From Dryocosmus kuriphilus (lineage: Eukaryota > Arthropoda > Insecta > Hymenoptera > Cynipidae): a stretch of 64,000 nucleotides of DNA. Where the stretch lies: the NCBI GenBank assembly GCA_038277395.1, contig CM076193.1, positions 96,921,583-96,985,582 on the forward strand. Direction: 5' to 3'. Below are positions 1 through 11,669 of the stretch, in pieces; the stretch's first letter is position 1, and each line of letters starts with the position of its first letter. The notes under the pieces are model-generated. The model was not told where the DNA came from. It did not search any database and saw only the letters and a program-made list of their open reading frames with translations. Position numbers and translations under genes: made by a program.

Positions 1-839
1 CATGCATCATAGGTACTTGATAAACTTTTTAATATACTTTTTTTCTTCTTAAATGTTACATTTAGAATTTTATGCAATAGTCAATAATATTACACTTAAC
101 CATCTTAAATTTCTGCTGAGAGTACTTATTATTTAGCTTATAAGAAAAAATTTCACGTTTAATACATTTTTTCCCATAGATTTAAGTTTTGCAGATATTT
201 TTCCAATTTATAATTTCGACCGAAAATTTTTAGAAGAACGAGGATTCAGTATTTTCATTTTGAAACATTAAAAAAAAATATTCAAATCGAACCGGTTTAT
301 CAAGTTTAATCATTTTTTTCCTCAAAAATTTCAGTTTTTCGGATTTTTTTTCAATTTCCTATTTCGACGGGAAACTTTTGAAAGACCGAGATTTCAGTAT
401 TTTAAATTTGGAACATTTCAAAAAATCATTCAAATCGAAGCGGTTTGAGAGACTTCTCAAATAACGCACTTTTTTACCTAAGTTGCCTCCACTAGCGCAA
501 TATATCTACTTAGGACCACACTACGCACATTCGTGCAAACACAAAATTGGTCCTACTTGCCGACGGGGCGCCGTGGATATAAAAATCAAAATCTGATAGA
601 TATAAAACGAGAATGGATATCGCTCGATTAATTTTCCGCTAGGATTGACACTTTCTTAATAGCTGATATTTGTACAGCATTATTACTCTCTATTTCTCAC
701 TGGTGGTATGTGATATGCAAATCAGTCACACGTGTGATAGTTAACCTTGTCAAATGAAATATATGAGTCACAAACTAAACATTAATTTACTTAAATTTAC
801 TAAAAGATAAAACATTTAATAAAAGAAGTCTACACTTAC

Positions 840-928
840 GGAGAGAGGCTTGATACACTTTCCACGGCAAAGAGTTTGTTTTCTGGTCCCGAACTGCCGA
901 AATCTGGACTCCTTAGCCTCTTTGTCTG
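840..928 (-). other. Candidate short internal exon (arm 1 copy)
   Basis: Read on the minus strand, an 89-base segment is preceded by a pyrimidine-rich acceptor (ttctgttttcaag) and followed by a strong donor (GTAAGT). Two of the three frames are open across it. The identical arrangement occurs on the plus strand at 14,013-14,101. No neighbouring exon was recognised, so this rests on splice signals alone. An exon of a repeat-borne non-coding RNA is equally possible. Confidence 0.3.
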
Positions 929-1849
929 CTTGAAAACAGAAATACCTTTTATAAAGAAAAATAAAATGAATACGCACCCAACATACGCAACATCAAAAAT
1001 AGAAGTATGACAATGATTTATTTTCTACCTAATTGCTCATGCTCATGTGAGATAATTTAAATTATATGCTTAAGTTCCCATTATCAGATGGCGCTATGAG
1101 AGGAGCAAGAGCTAAGTCTGACTTCAGCTACCGCCATGTACAGACCGAGTCATTGATAAAGTCTATACTGATTATTATCAATCCGCTTTAAAATCCTTCA
1201 AATCCTTACAAATCAGAAGCGGAATGCTGCCTATGCATCCAGTGTCGCCCCAGTGTGTTTTTTATCAATAGGAATAAATAATAAGCCTTAATATGAACAT
1301 TTAGCCAAGAAGCGTCGCGTGGTTTCACGGGCACCTTTCCGTTCGATTGTTACTGTTTACGCCTCTAAAGCTTTTCTGTCTTTTAGTGCTTTGGGCGGAC
1401 AAAGCTAGCGTTTACAGTTTATTCGGAAAAATTAACCGAGAAGGCAGTGATCAGTTAAAGTGAAAATGTGATTGAACCATCCATTATCTGAATCAACAAA
1501 CATGGCGGATAGAGACTTCAGGTTCGGAATTATCGTTTTTCCTAAAGTGAACGTGTGGCGGCGCTATTGTCGCTGGAGTTCCAAAATGAATAGCAGCTTG
1601 CATGTGAAGTGGTAGAGTGCAAGTCGCCTGGGTTCTTAAAGTGATGATGTTCACGTAAAATGTCCATGTTAGTAAACAATTTCCTGTTTTGACATTTTAA
1701 AAAGTGGACCTTCAGTGGCATAGTTCCGTCCAATGCAATAACCTTCCGTGCCAGATAACGTTTTGCCTTAACGACACTTCCGTTCTATCTTCTGTTATAA
1801 ATTAACCTAACCTTTCGTTTCAGGCGACGCTTCTGCCGGGTGTAAAACC

Positions 1850-2905
1850 TAGTCTCGTCTCAAGCTGACGTTAGAAAATTCTGATAATACAAAAATTTGG
1901 ATTGTTGCAACCTTTCGTTCGATGCACAAGTTCAATAATTTCTGATTACGTCCGAATACCTTTCTGTTTGGATATTTTTAAAAGTCGAAGTTTTAGTGAC
2001 ATCTTTCTGTTCGATGCGCAAATTCAGTAGCTTCGGACTACTTACGATTTATTCTCCTGTTTTTAATATTTAAAGAAAAATTGGATTTTTGACATTCCGA
2101 CTGATGCAGAAATCCAATAACAACTTCTGATTTCTTACGCCTTTTATCGAAATTTGGAAATATTCTGCAACGTGAATGAAATTCTTCTGATTGATGCCAA
2201 ACTAATTACTTTTAATCGTGTGTGAAACCTTTCTGTTATGATACAAAAACATAACAAAACTCGTGCGAATTTTTCTTCTGATTTACGCAAAAAAAAGCGC
2301 AGCGCTCGGTGTTTGTACCCTAAATTTGTGCGTGACATTTCTTTTTGAAGTTTGGGAGAAAATAAAATTCTTTTATTTTTAGTAACATTTTTCACGAGTA
2401 AAACAAGAACTGTGAGTCCTATCAAAAAATGTCCTGAAGAAAACATGTAAAACTTTTTCAGATGAATAATAATTTTTCTCATAGACATTTTTTTCGCATC
2501 TCGCATAGTTTCAACGGAAAATTGAATTCATGATTTTTAAAAACATTTTTCACGATTAAAACAAAAACTATTTGTTACAAAAAAAGTATAAAGAAATTTT
2601 GTAGATCTTTTTGAAATAAACAACTCCGCTTCCTAACATTTTTTCCGTATCTCGCACAGTTTTTCTGAAAAGTGTATTTTTTAAATATTTAATAATATTT
2701 TCTACGAATAACTAAAAAACTATGCGTCTTTACAAAAAAATGATAGAAAGCAAATTCGTAAATGTTTTTGAGGCGAACAACTTTGTTTATTATCCTTTTT
2801 TCGTATCTTGCAGTTTGGCGGGAAATTTGAATTTTTGATTTTTGGAAAAAATTTATGATGGTTAAAACCAGAACCGTTGGTAAAAAACCGGTGGTGCAGT
2901 ACAGG
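1850..2905. repeat. Degenerate tandem repeats inside arm 1
   Basis: From about 2,330 to 2,900 a unit of roughly 155 bases recurs three to four times, marked each time by a 'cgtatctcgca' phrase, a 'tttttaaaaacattttt' phrase and a run of A. From about 1,850 to 2,230 a different loose unit recurs, marked by 'cctttctgtt' and 'gatgc'. Copies are diverged, so the arrays are older than the inverted duplication that mirrors them at about 12,040-13,100. Confidence 0.6.
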
Positions 2906-3262
2906 GGGCTCTACTGCGTCATTCAGCTTCCAAAGAAGAACGTCTAAATTAATCAATCAACTGACAATTTTTTGGTATGTTTCCCAAATTTACAAAGATT
3001 TAGGGGAGGATAGTACATACTGGATACCAGTAAATACTGGATAATGCTCATTTTTAGGATTTCCTAGATCGTAGGAAAGCCTTATGCATTTGGTCCGATG
3101 TACAGTCGCATCTGAGTGATGCCGCTCCTTTCAGATGCATATTCGCAACATTTGTTTTGAAATGAATATCTAATGTTTACTGTACCCTTTTAAAGTACAA
3201 GCTAAACTGTCCTTGAGGTTACACGTGGATATTTTCGTTAGCTTAAAAAGTATTGCACATTC

Positions 3263-3762
3263 NNNNNNNNNNNNNNNNNNNNNNNNNNNNNNNNNNNNNN
3301 NNNNNNNNNNNNNNNNNNNNNNNNNNNNNNNNNNNNNNNNNNNNNNNNNNNNNNNNNNNNNNNNNNNNNNNNNNNNNNNNNNNNNNNNNNNNNNNNNNNN
3401 NNNNNNNNNNNNNNNNNNNNNNNNNNNNNNNNNNNNNNNNNNNNNNNNNNNNNNNNNNNNNNNNNNNNNNNNNNNNNNNNNNNNNNNNNNNNNNNNNNNN
3501 NNNNNNNNNNNNNNNNNNNNNNNNNNNNNNNNNNNNNNNNNNNNNNNNNNNNNNNNNNNNNNNNNNNNNNNNNNNNNNNNNNNNNNNNNNNNNNNNNNNN
3601 NNNNNNNNNNNNNNNNNNNNNNNNNNNNNNNNNNNNNNNNNNNNNNNNNNNNNNNNNNNNNNNNNNNNNNNNNNNNNNNNNNNNNNNNNNNNNNNNNNNN
3701 NNNNNNNNNNNNNNNNNNNNNNNNNNNNNNNNNNNNNNNNNNNNNNNNNNNNNNNNNNNNNN
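3263..3762. other. Assembly gap (500 N)
   Basis: Exactly 500 N, the fixed size used for gaps of unknown length. The junction between the inverted-repeat arm and the DIRS-like element is hidden here. Confidence 0.99.
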
Positions 3763-4493
3763 ACCTCCTAGGTGATGCTGACCAAACTCATGAAGGGGGT
3801 CCTCCCGTATGCGAGCAGGTAGCGGCAGTATTACCGGAAATCTGTTCAAGCGGTCTAAATGATGAAGAAAAAGAAAAATTTGCAAAAAAAGTTTCACTTT
3901 CCCGAAAACTTTGCTTCGTTCAGAGCGCCCATTTTAAATCCTGAAGTAAAACACAATCTGTCAAAAAACAAAAATTTTAGAGAACAATTTCACGTGGCCA
4001 TGCAGAACCAGCTGGGAACATCTTTAAGCGCTATATCTATAGATTTCGACCTCAGCCTGAAGAAAGATATTCCCGTCGCCGAAAAATTAAAATCTTGTCA
4101 TGGAAATATAGGCTCAGCTGGAAAAATTTGGTAGATTTACACTACGGACTCTCAAAAACAAGAAGAGCTTTTCTAGTGCGTACACTCAAACCCATCGTAG
4201 TAAATGTCGCTAACGCAGCCTCCATCGATACCCACCTCTACGGCGCAAACTTCTCGGAAAAATTGAGATCGGCGAAGGTCGTGGAGAGAATCGCCAGAGT
4301 CGCCAGAGACGTCGGAAAAGGAAGAATAGACCGCAACAATGACAACATTAGAAAGGCGGCAAATCTTCGTTCAAACCGAATTCGAACTTCAAGGCCCCTT
4401 ACAAGAGACAGTTCAGCTCTCAGTCTTGGAGGGGGCGGAAAGGTTACCAGAAAAACCACCAGAAGGAGAGCAAAAGGAGGTAGAGGTGAGTAA
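3763..4493 (+). pseudogene. DIRS-like Gag (ORF1), frameshifted
   Basis: Structural (Gag-like) protein of the DIRS-type element. Reading continues through three frames: from the gap edge to about 3,944, then 3,859-4,134, then 4,095-4,493. The blocks show the pattern of DIRS Gag proteins: a 'LNPEVK' segment, a 'GKIW/VDLHYGLSKTRRAFL' segment, a 'LYGANFSEKLRSAKVVER' segment and a basic, arginine-rich C-terminus. At least two frameshifts (about 3,900 and 4,130) break it. The N-terminus is lost in the gap. The 3' end overlaps the start of the RT frame at 4,339. Identity comes from remembered family pattern, not a search. Confidence 0.7.
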
Positions 4494-6229
4494 AATTGGC
4501 GGAAGAATAAAATTTTTCCTAGGCTCGTGGGAAAAAATAACAAATAATAAAATGCTCTTAGAAATTGTTAAGGAGTATAAAATCAACTTTAATAGAAAAG
4601 TATCACAAATAAAAATTCCACCTGAACCACAATTTTCTGAGCAAGAAAAAGCTGACTGCTCAAAAACTGTTACAGAACTTTTACAAAAAGGAGCAGTCTC
4701 TGTGTGCTCTCCGCGCAAAGGCCAATTTTTATCCACGTATTTCCTACGTAAAAAGCCAAATGGTGAAAACAGGTTCATTCTTAACCTTAAAAAACTGAAC
4801 GAATTTATTGATGCACCCCATTTCAAGCTAGAGAACATTAAAACCGTACTTAAATTAATTACACCCAATTGCTTTATGGCTAAAATTGACATGAAAGATG
4901 CGTATTTTTTTAATACCAATCGATAAAAATTGCAAAAAATCCCTACGTTTCAATTTTAATAATGTACTTTACGAGTTTAATGTCCTACCTTTTGGCATCT
5001 GTACAGCACCATACGTATTCACGAAATTGCTCAAACCAGTTATGGCAAAATTAAGATCGGACGGTTTCAAATCAATAAATTATCTTGATGACATATTAAT
5101 GGTAGATAAAACTAAAGAAAAATGCGAAGAAAACGTTTTTGAAACTAAAAATACTCTAGATTCACTAGGATTACTAACAAATTATAAGAAAAGTAGTTTC
5201 GAACCTTCGCATGTGAAAAAATTCCTGGGTTTCGTGCTAGATAGCGCAGACTACAGTATTTACTTACCGAACTCAAAACGAGAAAGCATTAGAGCATTAA
5301 TTCTAGAACTAATAAATAAAAAAGTTGAAAATATCCGTCATATAGCGCAAGTGATCGGAGTTAATAGTCTCTGCTTGCCCGGCGGTAAACTATGGATGGC
5401 TCTACACGAAACGGTTAGAACGTGAAAAATTTCTTATATTAAGTACAAATAAAAGCAACTTCGACAAACCCATGGTAATAAATGAAAACATGAAAAAGGA
5501 AATGAAATGGTGGTTAGAAAATATAGGTAGTATTAAAAAAAATCCCATAAGAGATAACACATTTAAATTAGAAATTTTCACTGACGCGTCACTAACAGGC
5601 TGGGGCGTATTCTGTAAAGGACAAAAAGTGCACGGTTGGTGGAGGAAAACAACGGGTAACAAAAACGAACACATAAATTTTCTCGAACTTCAAGCAGTGT
5701 TTTAACGGACGAAAGTGTTTCGCTAAAAATGAAAGAAATTGTGAAATACTACTAAGAATAGATAACACAACGGCTTTAGTGTACGTAAACAAAATGGGCG
5801 GAATTCAGTTCCCCAAATTAAGCGACCCTGCACGAGAAATCTGGCAATGGTGCGAAGTCAGGAAAATTCATCTGTTCGCTTCGTACATAAACACAAAAGA
5901 CAATGTACATGCCGATAGGAAATCACGTATGTATATCACCACCAGAAACAGAATGGGAACTCGCAAATTGTGCATACGAACTCATAATTAAGAACTTAGG
6001 ATTACCAGAAATTGACTTACTCGCATCTCACGTCAACAAAAAATGTGAAAAATTCATTTCATGGGGAAAAGACCCTGACTCCATTATGGTCGATGCATTT
6101 ACAGTACCGTGGTCAAATCTCAAATTTTATGTTTTCCCTTCTTTCTCTTTAATTTTACGAGTCCTTAAGAAAATAATAGCTGATAAAGCAACTGGACTAG
6201 TCGTCGTACCGCTTTGGTCCAAGCTCTAA
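4339..6229 (+). pseudogene. DIRS-like reverse transcriptase-RNase H, broken
   Basis: Polymerase of the DIRS-like element, copying element RNA and removing the RNA strand. The frame 4,339-4,926 holds the RT fingers ('FLRKKPNGENRFILNLKKLN') and the start of the palm ('MAKIDMKDAYF'). A frameshift near 4,900 moves to 4,898-5,425, which carries 'LPFGICTAPYVFTK' and the catalytic YLDD at 5,081-5,092. A stop near 5,425 precedes RNase H, where TDASLTGWG lies at about 5,580-5,606. The RNase H end and the region 'IDLLASHVNKKC...SWGKDPDS...DAF' (to 6,229) are in further frames. Catalytic residues survive; the frame does not. Confidence 0.88.
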
Positions 6230-6898
6230 TAGATTTCTTCACCAGCTAGCGTCAAAATGTCAAATCATACAGTACTCTAAATACGTGCAGGGCAGCTATC
6301 TCGTTCATCGCATCAAATCAATTAAATGAAAAAAGTATCCACCGGTTCTTTCAAGGCGTATAAAAGGAAATGCCTAAAGAGGCTAAATACTCGTTCTTTT
6401 GGGACCCAAACATCGTCCTAGACTACTTATCTAACTGGTACCCTAATGAAGACCTGGACCTTGAACGATTAAGCAGAAAACTGATCACACTGTTAACTCT
6501 TGCAACTGCATGCACAAAGGGTGCAAACTCTATCCTTAATCAAGTTATCAAACATGAGGAACGATTTTACTGTATGGATCAAAATAACAGATAGAACAAA
6601 AACCTCAAAACACACGAAAACAAGCCCGATTCTAGAAATACATTTCTTCCCAAATAAACCAAGCATATGCCCGGCATCCACGCTTATTGCATACATAAGA
6701 AAAACAGCTGAACTGCGACTCAAAAATGAAGATCACCTCCTGCTGACTTTCACCACCTCCGCAGCAGCAAGCAAGGGTATAAATATCGAAGTCATCAGGA
6801 AAGCGGCTGGCTGGTCTGAAAACTCATCCGTTTTCGCAAAATTTTACAGTAGGCCTATTCAACCAAAAGGTCAATTTTCAAAAGCAATAATCAATTAA
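6230..6898 (+). pseudogene. DIRS-like tyrosine recombinase, frameshifted
   Basis: Integrase of the element, a tyrosine recombinase acting on circular DNA. The N-terminal core-binding part is readable from about 6,260 ('YSTLNTCRAAISFI', 'RFFQGV'), continues at 6,370-6,594, and shifts frame near 6,500. There the family motif QRVQTLSLI appears with the first catalytic arginine at about 6,518. The C-terminal block ends with 'IRKAAGWSENSSVFAKFY', whose final tyrosine (about 6,845) is the expected nucleophile. The sequence ends at the stop at 6,898. At least two frameshifts make it inactive. Confidence 0.8.
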
Positions 6899-6900
6899 TA

Positions 6901-8120
6901 AATAAATCAATCAAGAAACCCTACCAATTTATAGACAACACTCAAATAGCTTTATACAATCTTAAGTGTAACAACACAACTCTAAATGTTGTAACTTAAT
7001 CAGCTTTGAACAAATACAAAGCATTACAACAATCAGAAAACATTTAATATAAAAAATAAAAAATGCATAGCATGCAAATAAAAAAAAATCACTTAGCTTT
7101 AAAATCCGTGAGAAATAGCATGGAATGCATGGTAACTGGCGTTACTACATATTGATCTATTTCGGACGAGGCGGCTCATACAATCTCAATCGAGTTTCAC
7201 TTAAGGCAAGTTCACTTGATTGTTCAATTATACCACACTCCTGATTGCTGCAGCTTGAACGCTTTATAACTCAAAGGCTATGAGTTTAATTAATTTTTGT
7301 AAAAGGAAATTTCGATTCATTTTTTTTTTATACAGCTATATAAGCCCGGACACTTGAGTCTGGGACACCCTGTATAAGATGCTGGTAGGGGTTTGCAAAA
7401 TGACTATAAGACTTTCTTCTAACAGTAAGTATCTTGAATCTTCAGGTCTACAAAATTTTTGATTAACGTTCCTTCTAAAAAAAACAGAGGTAATTTCACA
7501 GACGAGTATGAATTTGGTGCACGTTTTATATAGTTTCGTGACTAGATACACACTCGTCTATGACAGCCTGTTTTGGAACCTTCGACAAAATGCAACGATG
7601 GAATGCATTTCTTACGTAGTAAAATAATAAGGAATGAAAATTATTTAATGGAATGAATCTTGTCGGGTTTTCACGAAAAAAATAGACGGTGGAAATATCT
7701 AATAAGGGGTCGTTCATTATGGTGAGTCCGAAAAAATTAGGTGCTCAAGGCTTATATGGTGTTAGACCATAAAAAAAATAATTCATGACAAAGGTGAGCT
7801 CAGTTGGATCATTTTTAATGGTCGCGAGAGATCCTTTTGTTATTTTTTGACTAGCCCTCCTGATGCGACTGGCGTTACGTTAAGCCACAAGTTTTCAAGG
7901 GCAGGTAAAAATTTGATCTCATGAATTATCATAAATATTGATATACGCTAGCGTATGACTCATTAAACAACCAGTTTGATTAATTTGTCAGAATTTGAGA
8001 GACCTTCAAACTTTGAAAAAATTCCAAATTTCGGTATTTTTATTTTCAAGAATTTTTATCGCCTGTGTTTTTGATCGTGCAAAAAAATTGTAATGTACAA
8101 TTTCCGCCGAATTTAGTGAG
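6901..8120. other. No gene seen
   Basis: AT-rich sequence downstream of the recombinase. Contains a 'gacaccctgtata' phrase at about 7,364 of the kind common in degraded insect transposons, but no reading frame, inverted ends or tandem structure that I can support. Confidence 0.5.
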
Positions 8121-8226
8121 TTCGATGTACGAGTCCTTTCTGTCGCTTAGTTTCAGTCTTCTGGACTCGAAATTCCCTAGTCCAGGAAGACTTAAACTAA
8201 ACAACAGAAAGGACTCGTACATCGAA
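8121..8226. repeat. Short hairpin, 47-bp arms
   Basis: An inverted repeat with arms 8,121-8,167 and about 8,179-8,226, a loop of about 11 bases and only a few mismatches. The outermost 20 bases of each arm pair perfectly (starts ttcgatgtacgagtcctttc). The size fits either a tiny non-autonomous transposon or a hairpin RNA precursor. Confidence 0.75.
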
Positions 8227-8446
8227 CGATGACTTATTAGACAGAAATTGCCAAGTATTGACCACAGACACCTCTCAACTAAGCGAATGCGCAAGATTTG
8301 TTTTTTTTTATGACTTTATATGGAAACGTAATTCTCCCCTCCCAAATTTACATTTGGAATGTTTTTTTGGGGGATTTGGATATTCTTTGGAAAAATAGAG
8401 ATCACAGTCATACTTTATCTCTTAATTTACAGCCATTTATATATTT

Positions 8447-8715
8447 CGATAATAAGAAAGCACAAGTCAGTTAGGATGTTTTTTTTTCATTATTTTACAG
8501 ACCGCGATAAAAACAAAGCATCCCAAAAATACTGCATTACCATAAAGATTCACGTGAAATCAGCCAAGTTCATGATCTGTCTATAATAAGAAACCACAAG
8601 TCGGTAAGGAAGTTTTTTTTCCATTATTTTACTGACCGCAATAAAAGCAAAACGTCTTAAGAAAAATTCATCGCCAGAATCGCCAGAAAGATTCACGTGA
8701 AGTCAGCCAAGTCGG
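8447..8715. repeat. Two-copy tandem repeat, about 138-bp unit
   Basis: Two diverged copies in direct orientation, starting near 8,447 and 8,585. Each contains 'ataagaaa..cacaagtc', 'ttttttttccattattttac', 'gaccgc.ataaaa.caaa' and ends with 'aaagattcacgtgaa.tcagccaagt'. Confidence 0.7.
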
Positions 8716-8980
8716 AGATAGTAGAATGGAGATGTTGACTTTGAAATGGTCATTGCGGCTTCCCATGATAATTATGAAGAACTAAAGTATAAAAGAATCA
8801 AAGGTAAAGGTTTGAGAATTATAAATAAATCGAATATTGTGAGTTCATGTGTGTGATTTAAAAAATAGATAAGTATTACTTGGCTTGTTTAGCAGTGACG
8901 GCTGTGATTACGTATTCTAAATCTATCCGATTTCTGCATATTATATTGCATGTCGTTGGCGAGCCCCGTGAAGTTGGCCC

Positions 8981-9525
8981 CCCGAAGTTGAAATTTTTTT
9001 TATTTTCTTTTTGCATACGTTTGTACGTCGTTTGCACTGTTTGTACATTCAATATTTTCGTTTGTACCCTTCTGGTTACCAAATTAGGGGCAAAACTAAT
9101 TTTGGGGGGCTAACTTCACGCATCCCCCCGAATTTCAAATTTTTTAAATTTTCTTTTTGATAACGTTTGTACGTCGTTTGTACTGTTTGTACATCCAATA
9201 TTTTCGTTTTTTTACCCTCTTGGTTGCACAGCTACGGGCAAATCAAAGTTTCGTATCATACCCCAAAATTCAAATTTTTCAAATTTTCTTTCTGCTAACG
9301 TTTGTATGTCGTTTGTAGTGTTTGTGAATCAAATATTTTCGTTTGTAGCCTCTTGGTTGCCCAGCTAGGGGCAAATCAAAATTTCGGGTCATCCACCCGA
9401 TTTTCAAATTTTTTTAATTTTCTTGTTGCATACGTTTGTACATTATTTGTACTGTTTGTACATCCAATATTTTTGTTTGTAACCTATCGGTGGTCCAGCT
9501 GTAGGTAAATGAAAATTTCGTAATA
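8981..9525. repeat. Four-copy tandem repeat, about 137-bp unit
   Basis: Units start at about 8,981, 9,126, 9,261 and 9,396 (spacing 145, 135, 135). Each carries 'cccga..ttcaaattttt', 'ttttcttt.tgcatacgtttgta', 'tttgtactgtttgtacat', 'caatattttcgtttgta' and 'ttggttgc.cagctaggggcaaa'. The open frames across it are a product of the repetition, not a gene. Confidence 0.8.
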
Positions 9526-9615
9526 GATTTTTGGTAAGTGACCCTCAGCCCCCGCCAGATTTGTTCGTTTACGGGTGAAAAAAAAAACCCGTAAGTTATT
9601 TTTTTTCAACTTTAG

Positions 9616-11372
9616 TGCGTGCCGCCGAGCCTTTGAAATTAACACGGGGTTTTAATTGGGAAAGCTTGGTTTTCGAAAAATGGAAAAAAGAAGTACTTGT
9701 TATAAACTTTTTGTAAATTAAAGTATAGCCACCTCCTAATGAATATTCAAGGAATAATTTCCACCAATAAACTTTTAATTTTTTTCCCCCAAATCCCTAT
9801 TATTGTTCCCGGGAAATGCACAAAAACATGCGTTTTCTATCAAATTCATACTAAAGGCGGTATATTTTGGACTTTTTCAACATTAATTATTTTTAATCGA
9901 TAAGCAATGAGTTTCCAAGTACTTTACAAAAAATTATAATTGTTTAAACAAATATTACTTGTTTCCAAAATTTCTTTTTCCCTATAAATCGTAAGATATT
10001 ATTATTTTTGGGGTATAAATGATACATTTTATGAAAGGCAAGAGTAATATCTACTTTGTGTTTAACATGCTTGGCAGTTATTTAAACAATTTACATTTGA
10101 TTAATCCATTTTTTTTAAATCGTAAAAAGTTACTATTTTCTGGAATTATTGGCACAATTAATGAATGTTGAGAGAAATATAATTTTTTAAAGACATTTGA
10201 TTATTACTCAAACAATTTTAATTTCTTTAAAAACAATTTTTTTCCTTTAAAGCGTTGAATATAATTATTTTCCGGAATTAATGACACAATTATCGGATGT
10301 TAAAAGTAATATTTTTTCCTATAATTATATCTAGCAATTATTTAAACAACTAATAATAATCGTTCACGCGCGCCTTTTCACAGAGAAGGTGGAGAAAATT
10401 CTAGTTTATTCGAATCTCTTACACCATATCGCTTATTATTCAGTGTTCCTAATCTCCGAACGAACACCCTATATTGCACAAACAATAATGATTTGTTTCA
10501 ACAATTAAATTCAATTGCTCTAAGTAAAGCATAGTCCTTTTTTTCTTAAAATCATATACGATTGAACTTTGATGCTTATTACCCAAATTGCGTTTGAAAA
10601 ATTATTCATGTTCAACAAATATGATCTGAAAAGAAAAATAGCCATAACATACTGACAATTTTTTTGAAACAAATGATTTTGTTTAAACAATATAGGATCA
10701 GAAAGTACTGAATAATAAGCGAGATCGTGCATGAGATTCGCAAAAACGTGAAAGATTATTTATTATTAGGTACTTTTAACGTTGGCTAATTTGTGTCATT
10801 GATTACGAAAAATATTAGTTTTTCACTATTTGCAGGGGAAAGTATTGTTTTAAAAAATAAGAATTTGTCAAAAATTGCTAAATATTCTTATAGGAAAAAA
10901 TATTACTCAACATCCGTTAACAGTGCCTTTAATTCAAGAAAATAATAACTTTAAACGATTTCAAAGAAAAAAAAAAATTGTTTAAACCAATCGAAATTGT
11001 TCAAATATTGTCCAAACATGTTAAAAAAAATAACACTCTTGTCATTCATAAAACTTATCATTTATATCGCGAAAATAATGATTATCCACTATTTACAGGG
11101 AAAAAGAAAATTTTGAAACAAATGATTGTTTAGTATAAATTTGATAGAAAACTGCAATTCTGCATTTTTTTTGGGCGTTTTCCGGGCACAATAACAGGGG
11201 TTTGAGGGGTCAAAATTAAAAGTTTATTGTGAAAATTATTCCTTGAATATTCATTAGGAGGTGACTATACTTTAATTTACAAAAAGTTTATAACAAGTAC
11301 TTTTTTCCATTTTTCCAAAATCAAGCTTTCCCATTTAAAACCCCGTGTTAATTTCAAAGGCTCGCGACGTAC
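9616..11372. mobile_element. Foldback element with about 0.8-kb imperfect inverted arms
   Basis: The left arm (9,616 to about 10,480) pairs with the right arm (about 10,670 to 11,372) over nearly its full length, at roughly 75-90% identity, best at the ends: 'gagcctttgaaattaacacgg' at 9,627 mirrors the segment ending at about 11,365, and the tract 'cacctcctaatgaatattca' at about 9,730 is mirrored near 11,260. No coding capacity. The centre (about 10,480-10,670) is unpaired. It behaves like a foldback or long-armed non-autonomous DNA transposon nested inside the larger inverted repeat. No target duplication was found. Confidence 0.75.
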
Positions 11373-11669
11373 TCGGATTCAAGGAAAATAGTTTTCATCT
11401 CTGTGAGTGATGCCGCTTCTTTCAGACGCATATTCGCGGCGTTTGTTTTGAAATAAATATCTAATGTTTATTGTACTCTTTTATTTTAAATAAATTTGTA
11501 GTTTTCATTGGAAAATTAAATAATTCTGAAGATACATTACTGATTTTTCTAAAAATAAAAATTTTTTTACATCACTTTTTACATAAATGTGTATGTAGTA
11601 CGTTTCAACTAATTTAATATAAAATAAAATACATAGTACGTTTTAACTACATAATTTATAAAGTTCAAT
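11373..11669. repeat. Diverged inverted fragment of the arm's inner end
   Basis: About 11,400-11,485 resembles 3,105-3,190 of arm 1 in the same orientation ('gagtgatgccgct.ctttcaga.gcatattcgc'), and is therefore an inverted, diverged copy of about 11,745-11,830 in arm 2. The rest is AT-rich with a short direct repeat around 'atagtacgtttcaact'. Confidence 0.65.

Larger units (their letters stand above)
1..3262. repeat. Left arm of a 3.3-kb inverted repeat
   Basis: The reverse complement of this segment recurs at 11,670-14,945 with only scattered single-base differences and small indels (about 99% by eye). The match starts at base 1, so the arm may continue outside the window, and it ends exactly at the N gap, so its inner edge is not visible either. 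The arm has no convincing long open reading frame; short ORFs in it are mirrored in the other arm. It holds degenerate tandem repeats in its inner half and one exon-like segment. It could be the terminal inverted repeat of a large element, an inverted duplication, or a haplotype joined head to head by the assembler. Confidence 0.9.
3763..6900 (+). mobile_element. DIRS-like (tyrosine recombinase) retrotransposon, decayed
   Basis: Three successive coding blocks give the order gag, reverse transcriptase plus RNase H, tyrosine recombinase, which is diagnostic of the DIRS order. All blocks carry frameshifts or stops, so the copy is dead. The 5' end lies in or beyond the gap. The 3' end is placed after the recombinase stop; no terminal repeat was located with confidence. 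No methyltransferase domain was seen between RNase H and recombinase. The element lies inside the 3.3-kb inverted repeat. DIRS elements normally have short inverted or split terminal repeats, so whether the long arms belong to it is undecided. Confidence 0.88.

Noticed and set aside
2144..2506. 120-codon ORF in the repeat arm
   Set aside because: Lies in degenerate tandem repeats; the mirrored arm has a different frame structure, so no conserved protein.
3213..3944. Long ORFs spanning the N gaps (also 32,728-33,506)
   Set aside because: Length comes from 500 undetermined bases; only the DIRS-like gag edge after 3,763 has support.
8981..9525. CRISPR-like array or gene in the spaced repeats
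   Set aside because: Units are whole 137-bp tandem copies without unique spacers, in a eukaryotic setting.
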